Source: CAG-877 sp963660495
GTDB taxonomy: Bacteria > Bacillota_I > Bacilli_A > RF39 > UBA660
Assembly (NCBI GenBank): GCA_963660495.1
Contig: CAVKYO010000070.1
Location: forward strand, 1 to 22,071
Length of the DNA stretch: 22,071 nucleotides
Reading direction: 5' to 3'
Positions 7,913 through 14,511 of the stretch are shown one piece after another; positions within the stretch are counted from its first letter, which is position 1, and each line of letters begins with the position of its first letter. Position numbers and translations under genes: made by a program. The notes under the pieces were generated by a model. It was not told the origin of the DNA. It saw only the letters and a list, made by a program, of their open reading frames with translations, and made no database searches.

Positions 7913-8074
7913 ATGGAAAAAATAGTTGGCGAAGGAGAAAAATTTGAAAGAATTAGAAGAGTTACTGGATATTTAGCAGGAGATGTTTCTAGATTTAATA
8001 ACGGTAAAAGAGCAGAAGAAAAAGATCGTGTTAAACATTCTGGTGTTAAAGAACTATTAAAAGAGACAAAGTAA
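7913..8074 (+). CDS. Stand-alone glycyl-radical domain of class III ribonucleotide reductase (53 aa)
   Basis: The protein is only 53 residues long. Its centre, FERIRRVTGYLAGDVSRF, is the C-terminal glycyl-radical loop of NrdD, with Gly19 as the predicted radical site. The following NNGKRAEEKDRVKH is the normal NrdD C-terminal tail. A perfect AGGAGG at 7897-7902 stands 10 nt before the ATG. The frame differs from the upstream core (ends 7877), and the 35-nt gap contains stops in the core frame. It is translated as a separate polypeptide that presumably docks on the core, in the way the small GrcA/YfiD protein serves pyruvate formate-lyase (analogy, not shown). A GTG at 7862 in the same frame has no ribosome binding site. 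Short NrdD-annotated proteins may exist elsewhere; I cannot check. Confidence 0.88.
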   Translation: MEKIVGEGEKFERIRRVTGYLAGDVSRFNNGKRAEEKDRVKHSGVKELLKETK

Positions 8075-8626
8075 ATGGAAATTAGATTAGCCGCAGATTT
8101 ACAACCTGATTCTATTGTTGATGGAGAAGGAATAAGAACAGTTATATGGACTCAAGGGTGTCCTCATAACTGTAAAGGCTGTCATAACCCAGGGACACAT
8201 GATTTTAATGCTGGATGTTTAGTAGACGTTGATGAAGTGATTGAAGAGTTAAAAAACTTAGAAGGTCAAGATGGAATTACTTTATCTGGAGGAGATCCAA
8301 TGTGTCAAAGTGAAGCTTGTTTAGAAATTTGTAAAGCCGCTAAAGAGTTAGGACTTAATGTTTGGTGTTATACTGGTTTTACATATGAAAAGCTTCTTAT
8401 TAATCCAAAACAAAGAGCTTTACTTCAATATATAGATGTTTTAGTTGATGGTAAATTTGTGTTAGAAGAGAAGAGTTTTGATATATACTTTAGAGGTTCT
8501 AGGAATCAAAGAATAATTGATGTTAAAAGGAGTCTTGAAGAAGAAAAAGTAGTTTGTGTTTCAGAGTATATGGAAGAAAAAGATTACTCTTTGAACTATA
8601 AAAAACCAGAATATATATTTATTTAG
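8075..8626 (+). CDS. nrdG: Anaerobic ribonucleotide reductase activase 2 (radical SAM)
   Basis: The 183-residue protein has CPHNCKGC (Cys-x3-Cys-x2-Cys cluster ligands) followed by HNP, the SAM motif TLSGGDPM, VWCYTGFTYE and NQRIIDVKRSL. It is clearly related to NrdG1 but diverged along its length. The ATG follows the stop of the glycyl-radical gene with no gap, so it is most likely translated by coupling; upstream there is only a weak AAAGAG. Its likely target is Gly19 of the 53-residue protein. Radical installation would then occur on a separate subunit, either free or docked on the core. Confidence 0.94.
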   Translation: MEIRLAADLQPDSIVDGEGIRTVIWTQGCPHNCKGCHNPGTHDFNAGCLVDVDEVIEELKNLEGQDGITLSGGDPMCQSEACLEICKAAKELGLNVWCYTGFTYEKLLINPKQRALLQYIDVLVDGKFVLEEKSFDIYFRGSRNQRIIDVKRSLEEEKVVCVSEYMEEKDYSLNYKKPEYIFI

Positions 8627-8654
8627 GATGTTAGTGATAATATCCTTTTTTCTT
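8625..8654 (+). terminator. Rho-independent terminator after nrdG2
   Basis: GGATGTTA pairs with TAATATCC (8 bp, one G-U) around a GTGA tetraloop of the stable GNRA class. TTTTTTCTTT follows. The hairpin begins at the last base of the nrdG2 stop codon. Confidence 0.85.
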
Positions 8655-8937
8655 TAGTTGGTAAAAATAGTTCTTGTGTTAGTTACAATAAAATAAATTG
8701 CAAATCTGGTAGAATAAATGATAAAATATTATTGTTATCTGTTTTAATTGTTCCAAGAAAATCTAGTTGTTAGAGTAGGATACCTGGATGTTTGTCTAAA
8801 TAGGCAGGATAAGTATATGTTTTAGGTTAAGTGTCTTTGCTTGCATATTAATCTAAATTAAGAGGAAATGAATTAAACGAAGCGATGAACATATAGAGAG
8901 TTCAATAAGTAATAAGTAGTTATTGATTCTTTGAAAA

Positions 8938-9063
8938 ATGCTATTGAGGAGTTTAAAAAGATTAAATAAGATTCAAATTGCTGGCTTAATATTAGTGATT
9001 ATTTCATTTATCTTAATGCTTGGCTATTTAGTATTGCATTTATATGCAATTTCAAAACAATGA
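8938..9063 (+). CDS. Possible small membrane protein (41 aa)
   Basis: This ATG frame encodes a basic N-terminus (MLLRSLKRLNKIQ), then one strongly hydrophobic segment at about residues 14-38, ending AISKQ. That fits a single-pass small membrane protein. Against it, there is no Shine-Dalgarno sequence before the ATG; the GAGGAG nearby lies inside the frame. It would also be the only gene in the window ending in TGA. It lies 35 nt before the Fic gene. Family not recognised. Confidence 0.3.
   Translation: MLLRSLKRLNKIQIAGLILVIISFILMLGYLVLHLYAISKQ
9033..9050. repeat. Palindrome ATTGCAT-N4-ATGCAAT upstream of the Fic gene
   Basis: Perfect 7-bp arms around TTAT, centred about 57 bp before the Fic start codon. 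It could be an operator. Its TTGCA half-sites resemble those of the nrdD1 palindrome, but the spacing is different (6 nt rather than 2 between TTGCA and TGCAA). Confidence 0.35.
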
Positions 9064-9098
9064 AAGAAGTAGAATTAATTTTAAAGTGAGGTAAGAAA

Positions 9099-9839
9099 AT
9101 GGAAGTAAGTAAAATAAAAAAAATATTAATAGAACAAAAAAATATGAATTTATCTGGAAATTTATATCATAAGACACAGCTTGATTTTTCTTATAATACT
9201 AATCATATTGAAGGATCTACAATAACACCTGATGAAACTGCAAGTATCTATGATACAGGAACGATTTTAACGAGTAAAGATAAAATTATTGTTTTAAAAG
9301 ATGCTAATGAAATAAAGAATCATTTTACTTTATTTAAATATATGTTAGATACTATTGATGATAAACTAACTGAAGACATGATAAAAAAATTTTACTTTAT
9401 CTTAAAAGAGGGAACTTTAACTGATAGTGAAAAAGAATGGTTTAATGTTGGTGAATATAAAAAGAAAAAAAACTTTGTTGGTAATATTACAACATCTTTG
9501 CCAAGTAATGTAGCAAATGATATGAAAGAATTATTAAGCTGGTACGATAAAATAGATAAGAAAACAATTGAAGATATTATTGAATTTCATGTTAGATTTG
9601 AAAAAATTCACCCTTTTCAAGATGGAAATGGTCGTGTTGGAAGAATGATAATGTTTAGGGAGTGTCTATATAATGATATAATGCCTTTCTTTGTTGAAGA
9701 TAGAAATAAAGATTTTTATATAATGGGTATCAAAAAATATCAAACAAATAATGAAAAAGGTTATTTAATAGATACTTGTTTGAATAGTCAAGATAACTAT
9801 GAAAAAATGGTTAATTACTTTTTAGAAGATGATGAATAA
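9099..9839 (+). CDS. Fic-domain protein (probable AMP-transferase, class II)
   Basis: The 246-residue protein carries the complete Fic active-site motif HPFQDGNGRVGR, starting with catalytic His171 and including Arg179 and Arg182. Near the N-terminus, TNHIEG (34-39) matches the inhibitory-helix motif (S/T)xxxE(G/N), with Glu38. That places it in class II, where the enzyme's own N-terminal helix restrains ATP binding. Such enzymes usually transfer AMP to a hydroxyl of a target protein. The target here is unknown. No separate antitoxin is needed and none is seen. GAGG at 9088-9091 is 7 nt before the ATG. It stands alone between two terminated regions, so it is probably its own transcription unit. 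Confidence 0.9.
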   Translation: MEVSKIKKILIEQKNMNLSGNLYHKTQLDFSYNTNHIEGSTITPDETASIYDTGTILTSKDKIIVLKDANEIKNHFTLFKYMLDTIDDKLTEDMIKKFYFILKEGTLTDSEKEWFNVGEYKKKKNFVGNITTSLPSNVANDMKELLSWYDKIDKKTIEDIIEFHVRFEKIHPFQDGNGRVGRMIMFRECLYNDIMPFFVEDRNKDFYIMGIKKYQTNNEKGYLIDTCLNSQDNYEKMVNYFLEDDE

Positions 9840-9887
9840 TAGTTAAATTATCAGTCAAGACTTTTAGTTTAGGTAATTGATATAGAA

Positions 9888-9924
9888 AAAGTGAATTTGC
9901 GTTTTCCACAGATTCACTTTTTTT
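9888..9924 (+). terminator. Rho-independent terminator after the Fic gene
   Basis: AAAGTGAATTTG pairs with CAGATTCACTTT over 12 bp (one wobble) around a 9-nt loop and runs into a T7 tract. Confidence 0.88.
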
Positions 9925-10049
9925 AGTACGTTTAAGCTATTATTGAGCTTACAATGAAAAAGTATAAATAATTAGAAATTAAACTGTATATAAATTTAAA
10001 TAAGATGTGAAAACTGCGATATTTTTTTGCGAATTATTTGAGTTATGTT

Positions 10050-10120
10050 GAAACTAAATAAGAAAAACTTGAAAAAAAACTGAAACTCATATTTTTTCAT
10101 ATTGAATTCAGTTTGAAACT
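10050..10120 (+). repeat. Three GAAACT repeats spaced 32 and 33 bp upstream of the pilus promoter
   Basis: Copies start at 10050, 10082 and 10115. The third sits inside AGTTTGAAACT (an 11-nt inverted repeat) between the -35 and -10. AACTGAA and TTCAGTT also form an inverted repeat around 10078-10113. The roughly three-turn spacing suggests binding sites on one face of the helix, but this is a pattern only. Confidence 0.35.
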
Positions 10121-10130
10121 TTGCTATAAT
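10102..10130 (+). promoter_or_regulatory. Strong promoter of the pilus locus
   Basis: TTGAAT (10102-10107), a 17-nt spacer and TATAAT (10125-10130), with TG one base before the -10. The start point would be near 10137, 65 nt before the start codon at 10202. Confidence 0.78.
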
Positions 10131-10201
10131 GTCTATAAGATGGTAAAGCTATTATGATTATGTAGTTTGTGCTTATATATATTTTAGTGGGAGGTGGCAT
10201 T

Positions 10202-12250
10202 TTGAAAAAGAAACGTTTGAATTATATTGTTGCTGTAGCTCTTTTTATTGGAGTGTCATCATTTATAATTATGTTACTTACCGGTTCTTTTGCTGCTACT
10301 TTAGATGATGGTGCTAGAATTGCACCTAATAGTGATTTAACTTATTATATTGATGTTATTTATGATGGAACAGATGCTAAGGCTGTTACTTCAAGTGATT
10401 CAGCAACTGCTGATGTACATAGTGATTATATTTATGTTGAAGATAAGATACCTGATGGTTTAACTTTTAAAGAGTTTGTTTCAACTGATGATGGAACAAT
10501 TGGAGCTGTTAAAAGAAGTGATGGTACTAGTTGTCCTGGTTCTGTTGTAGGGGACTTTGCAGGTCTTGTTTATGATGAGTCTACTAGAACTGTTTCTTTT
10601 AAAGTTAAAAATTTACAGGCAGGTTGTAAGTTAACAGTTGGTATAGTTACAACAACACCGGCTTTAACTGGTTCTAGAATGGACTTTTATAATACTGCTT
10701 TTGCTAGAGAAAATGATTTTTCAACTAAGTCTAATACAGTACATGCCTTTATGGGAGATGAAGAAGCAACTTTGTATTCTGTAACTTATAAGTATACAGG
10801 TACTGTTCCAGATGATGTTCCTGATGCTCCAAGTGTTAGTAGTTATAATGCTGGAGTAACAGTAGGAGTTGAAGCAGAACCTAATGTTTCAAATTATACG
10901 TTCTCTGGATGGAGTAGTTCAGATGTTACAGTTAGTTCAGGTTCATTTACAATGCCAGCTTCTAATGTAGTATTTACTGGTAGCTTTACTAAGAAAACTA
11001 CTTATAATGTTATTTATTCAATTACAGGAGATGCTCCTGATGGATTTAGTGTTCCAACAACTAAGAGTTATAGTTATGGAAGCGATGTAAAACTTGATTC
11101 ATTAAAAGTAGGAGATGTAGTATCTGGATATAAATTCTTAGGTTGGACAGTTCCAAGTACTGTTACTGTTAATGATGAAGGAATTTTCCAAATGCCAAAT
11201 ACTAATATTACAATAACGGGTTCTTTTGAAAAAATTAAATATGCAGTTTCATATCAATTCCAAGGATCTGTAGTTCCTGATAATGCAAGTAGTTTATTAC
11301 CAGCTACAGTTTCATATGCACCAGGGGAAACAGTTACACTTGCTGATGATCCAGTCGCAACAGGTTATAAATTCTTAGGTTGGTATAAGACTAAGACATT
11401 TGAAATGCCAGAAGAAGATGTAGTTATCTATGGTGAATGGATGTTATTTTCTGGATACTTCTCGCCAAGTATTTCTATTGATATAGCTAATAAAAAAGAT
11501 GTTTATCAAGAAGGAGATACAGTTAATTTTAATATCGTAGTTACTAATAATGAATCTTACGCTATTAGTGATGTAATGTTACAAGAAAAATTAGATGGAG
11601 CGACATTTGTAAGTAATGGTAATAGTTATACAGTTATGAATGATAGCTTTGTAAAAATAAGTACTTTAGGAGCTAATTCTAGTGTAACAATTTCGGCTAA
11701 ATATGTAGTATCAAATGATATAGTTAAAGATTATGTAAATGTTGTTGAACTAACTGGTGCTTTAACTAGTACAGGATATTACTTAGATACTACTAAGGAT
11801 TATAAAGTTTCAGTTAATTTTAAAGTATCAAATGTTACTTTAAATGTTAATTTAAAAAATACTTCTGGAGATGATTTAACTAATTCACAATTTACATTAT
11901 ATACAGATGCTAGTTTAAATAATACGTTTGGAACAGGTATGAATTTTAAAGGATTAGTTCCTGGTAGTACATATTATTTAAAACAAACTAAAGTAGATTC
12001 TGGTTATCAAATACTTTCTAATACTTATACTGTTGTTGTTGGGGATGATGGTAGTATTACATTTAATGGTACAAGTATTCCTAATACGACTGGTACTGTT
12101 GATGTTGATTTAGTAAATGAAGAGATTAATATGTTACCTAATACTGGTGGAGTTGGTAATATTCCATATGTAATCATTGGTATTTTAATAATTCTAATGT
12201 CATCAGTAGGGTATGTTAGTTATACTAAGAAGAAAGGAAGTTTGGCATAA
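10202..12250 (+). CDS. LPXTG surface adhesin with three tandem repeats (probable pilus tip/ancillary protein)
   Basis: I start at TTG 10202 because GGGAGG (10189-10194) lies 7 nt upstream; a GTG at 10169 has none. The 682-residue protein has a basic Sec signal (about 1-32), then a beta-rich domain (about 33-190) with a Cys pair. Three tandem repeats follow at about 192-263, 268-343 and 347-413, each with a GY-F-GW core and a closing F-x-MP...V...G-F/W. They resemble InlB B-repeat or SHIRT-type modules. A DUF11-like domain (about 414-550) and a SpaA/prealbumin-like domain (about 550-643) precede the sorting signal LPNTGG (645-650), a membrane helix and a KKK tail. The E-box position reads YYLKQT, so the usual Glu is Gln. 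As first gene it is likely the tip or ancillary subunit. Confidence 0.85.
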   Translation: MKKKRLNYIVAVALFIGVSSFIIMLLTGSFAATLDDGARIAPNSDLTYYIDVIYDGTDAKAVTSSDSATADVHSDYIYVEDKIPDGLTFKEFVSTDDGTIGAVKRSDGTSCPGSVVGDFAGLVYDESTRTVSFKVKNLQAGCKLTVGIVTTTPALTGSRMDFYNTAFARENDFSTKSNTVHAFMGDEEATLYSVTYKYTGTVPDDVPDAPSVSSYNAGVTVGVEAEPNVSNYTFSGWSSSDVTVSSGSFTMPASNVVFTGSFTKKTTYNVIYSITGDAPDGFSVPTTKSYSYGSDVKLDSLKVGDVVSGYKFLGWTVPSTVTVNDEGIFQMPNTNITITGSFEKIKYAVSYQFQGSVVPDNASSLLPATVSYAPGETVTLADDPVATGYKFLGWYKTKTFEMPEEDVVIYGEWMLFSGYFSPSISIDIANKKDVYQEGDTVNFNIVVTNNESYAISDVMLQEKLDGATFVSNGNSYTVMNDSFVKISTLGANSSVTISAKYVVSNDIVKDYVNVVELTGALTSTGYYLDTTKDYKVSVNFKVSNVTLNVNLKNTSGDDLTNSQFTLYTDASLNNTFGTGMNFKGLVPGSTYYLKQTKVDSGYQILSNTYTVVVGDDGSITFNGTSIPNTTGTVDVDLVNEEINMLPNTGGVGNIPYVIIGILIILMSSVGYVSYTKKKGSLA

Positions 12251-12909
12251 TGAAAAGATTTAAATTGTTATTAGTCATTGTAGTTTCATTCTTTATTTCA
12301 ATAACTAATTGTTTTGCTCAAGGAATAGATGTAGATAAGGTATGTAGTATTACTGGTAAATATAATTATAGTGATACAGTTATTTCTGATACTAAGATTT
12401 ATTTGTATCGTATTGCTGATATAAGTAATTTTGCAGAGTATACTTATGTAGATGAATTTAGTGATTATGGTACTGATATTAATACTTTAGTTAAGGATAA
12501 TACTAAATGGAGTGATTACGCTAAAGGTATTAGTAAGTATATTGATGATAATGATATTGATTATTTCGATACTTTTACAACTGATAGTACTGGTAAGTTT
12601 ACTTTTAGTGATTTAAAGACAGGTTTATATTTATTAGAAGCTGATAATAAAAAGACTACAGATTATGAATATTCATCTGGACCAGTTTTATTAAGTTTAC
12701 CTAATTATAATGAGATAAATGAAGTATTTATGTATGACTTAACTGTCTTAATGAAGACTGAAGCTAAGTCGCTTAATGTTAATAAAGGAGATACTACTAA
12801 TGTTCCAAATACTTTTGATCCATTGTATATATATGTTTCCTTATTTGTTGTTTCTTTAGTTATATGTATAGTTTGTTATATATTTATAAAGAAGAAAGGT
12901 AAGAAGTAA
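12250..12909 (+). CDS. Small pilin-like protein with variant VPNTFD sorting signal
   Basis: The 219-residue protein has a signal peptide (about 1-23, ending NCFA) and one pilin-type domain with KIYLYRIADIS near its start and TGLYLLEADN, then GPVLLSLPNYNE near its end. The latter is typical of small (basal) pilins of Gram-positive bacteria. The C-terminus has VPNTFD (185-190) in place of LPXTG, then a hydrophobic helix and a KKKGKK tail, so it keeps the full layout of a sorting signal. The start overlaps the stop of the adhesin gene (TAATG). It probably sits at the pilus base and carries the wall-anchoring signal, perhaps read by a sortase other than the one that polymerises the shaft (inference). 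Confidence 0.75.
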   Translation: MKRFKLLLVIVVSFFISITNCFAQGIDVDKVCSITGKYNYSDTVISDTKIYLYRIADISNFAEYTYVDEFSDYGTDINTLVKDNTKWSDYAKGISKYIDDNDIDYFDTFTTDSTGKFTFSDLKTGLYLLEADNKKTTDYEYSSGPVLLSLPNYNEINEVFMYDLTVLMKTEAKSLNVNKGDTTNVPNTFDPLYIYVSLFVVSLVICIVCYIFIKKKGKK

Positions 12910-12910
12910 T

Positions 12911-14386
12911 ATGAAAAAGGCTTTAAAAGTAATTTTGTTTGCTCTGATAGCAATTATAGGATTTAGTCTTGTTGATGTTAATGCTGCTTTAATTGTTGAT
13001 TCTAGTGTTTCTGGTACAACTGATCCTAATAGTAAATTAGTTACATCGCGTGGCACGTTTGAATTTGATGATGCTGTTGTTGAAACTGTTGATATATCTG
13101 CTTACAAGATAATAGATGTTTTTTATAATGAAAGTTCTAATGTAATTACTTATGAATTTACTAGTAATTTTAAAACATTTTTGGCAAGTAATTCTACTTA
13201 TAAAAACTTAACTATTGATGATTATATGAATTTGACTTCTAATAATTCTACATCTACTGTTACTAATTCAACTTTAGATAAATTGTTAAGTCTTTATACA
13301 ACTTATATAAAAACAAATGGCATTTCTTTTGATGTTGGAAATGACTTTATGTTATTTTTAAATGCTGGTGTATATTTGATTTTACCTATGAGTACAATGA
13401 ATGTTTATGCGGTAATGACTGCTAATATGGTTCCTAAAGTTAATACTGCCGGTGAATGGTATGTTGATTCTAGTATTATTTCGCCAAAAGTAAGCAAAGC
13501 TGGTGTTTCTAAGTCTGTTTCTGCTATTGGTACTACAAGTGCTAGTTATGGATTAGCTGATACCTATAAATATTATGTAGTTGGTACTGTTCCTACATAT
13601 CCGACTAATTCTATTAATAGAGTTTATACAATTACTGATACATTAGGTACTGGTATTAGTTTATCTGGTATTAGTAGTTTTGTTATTAAAGATGGAGAAA
13701 CTACTTTGACTACTAAGAGTGATGGTACTGTAGTTAATTCATCTGGTAATACCGTAGCAACAATATCTATTTCTGGACAAACTGTTACTATTACTTTTGA
13801 TGTTAACTATGTTACTACTAATAAAGTTACTGTTACATATGAAGCTAAACTTAATTCTAGTGCAGTACTTGGAGATACGGGTAATATAAATAGTGCAGTA
13901 CTTACTTATTCAAATGATCCGTATGGTACTGGTACTACTACTGTTACATCTAGTACTACTGTATATACTTATGGATTAGAATTATTTGCATATAAATCTG
14001 GTACAAGTATAGGTATTTCAAATATGACTTTTGATGTTTATACTGATTCAAGTCTTTCTGAAAAAGTTGGTACTATTACTACAGATTCAACTGGTAAAGG
14101 TACTTTGGTAGGAGTAGCAGAAGGTACTTATTATTTAAAAAATACTAAGACTGCATCAGGTTATTCTTTAGCAACAACTACATCAATGAAAGTTAAAACT
14201 ACGGGAGCTGTTTCTGGGAGTACTGATGGTTACTATAAAGTAGAGATACCTGTTAATAGTTCAGGTATATTACCATTCACTGGTGGGACTGGTACTATTA
14301 TTTATACAATATTAGGATTAATAATAATAATGTCTGGTGTTACTGGGTATGTTTTATATAAAAAAAATAAAAATAAAAATAAATAG
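12911..14386 (+). CDS. LPXTG backbone-type pilin 1
   Basis: The 491-residue protein has a signal peptide (about 1-25, ending VNA), an N-terminal domain, and a stretch IISPKVSKAGVSKSV. That stretch aligns with the pilin motif region, making Lys193 the best candidate for the intersubunit bond. A middle domain (TDTLGTGISL to VTYEAKLN) resembles fimbrial isopeptide domains. A C-terminal prealbumin-like domain with YYLKNTKTASGY is followed by LPFTGG (454-459), a membrane helix and a Lys/Asn tail. The E-box Glu is replaced by Asn. ATG with AAAGG 11 nt upstream, 1 nt after the preceding stop. It is paralogous to the next pilin, with near-identical nucleotide patches. Confidence 0.85.
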   Translation: MKKALKVILFALIAIIGFSLVDVNAALIVDSSVSGTTDPNSKLVTSRGTFEFDDAVVETVDISAYKIIDVFYNESSNVITYEFTSNFKTFLASNSTYKNLTIDDYMNLTSNNSTSTVTNSTLDKLLSLYTTYIKTNGISFDVGNDFMLFLNAGVYLILPMSTMNVYAVMTANMVPKVNTAGEWYVDSSIISPKVSKAGVSKSVSAIGTTSASYGLADTYKYYVVGTVPTYPTNSINRVYTITDTLGTGISLSGISSFVIKDGETTLTTKSDGTVVNSSGNTVATISISGQTVTITFDVNYVTTNKVTVTYEAKLNSSAVLGDTGNINSAVLTYSNDPYGTGTTTVTSSTTVYTYGLELFAYKSGTSIGISNMTFDVYTDSSLSEKVGTITTDSTGKGTLVGVAEGTYYLKNTKTASGYSLATTTSMKVKTTGAVSGSTDGYYKVEIPVNSSGILPFTGGTGTIIYTILGLIIIMSGVTGYVLYKKNKNKNK

Positions 14387-14394
14387 TTGTTTGG

Positions 14395-14483
14395 TAACAA
14401 AACTTTAATTCAGATGGCGTTTAGGTGAGGATGAGTAGCTTCAACTCGTAAATATTTTAATGGTATTTGAGTAAAGTTTGTTA
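14395..14483 (+). other. Foldable spacer between the two pilin genes
   Basis: TAACAAAACTTTA (14395-14407) can pair with TAAAGTTTGTTA (14472-14483) over 12 bp with one bulged A. Inside are CAGAT/ATTTG and a small hairpin ATGAGT/ACTCGT with a 7-nt loop. No T-tract follows, so it is not a classical terminator. A structured mRNA element that sets the ratio of the pilins, or an unrecognised riboregulator, is possible. I do not match it to a known riboswitch class. Confidence 0.4.
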
Positions 14484-14511
14484 TATATAAAAAAAGAAAG
14501 GATGTAAAAAA

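Larger units (their letters stand above)
8655..9098. other. Gene-poor stretch between nrdG2 and the Fic gene
   Basis: About 440 nt with stops in all forward frames and no tRNA, riboswitch or CRISPR pattern that I recognise. It holds the possible 41-residue membrane ORF at 8938-9063 and a 7-bp-arm palindrome at 9033-9050. The rest could be decayed coding sequence, but I cannot assign a parent gene. Confidence 0.5.
9840..10201. other. Intergenic control region before the pilus locus
   Basis: The 362 nt hold the Fic-gene terminator (9888-9924), three GAAACT repeats (10050-10120), and the pilus promoter (10102-10130) with about 65 nt of leader. No coding frame with a ribosome binding site is seen. 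Confidence 0.6.

Noticed and set aside
14395..14483. Known riboswitch between the pilins
   Set aside because: I checked by eye for c-di-GMP, preQ1, SAM-type and similar cores and could not match the conserved nucleotides, so it is left as an unnamed structured spacer.
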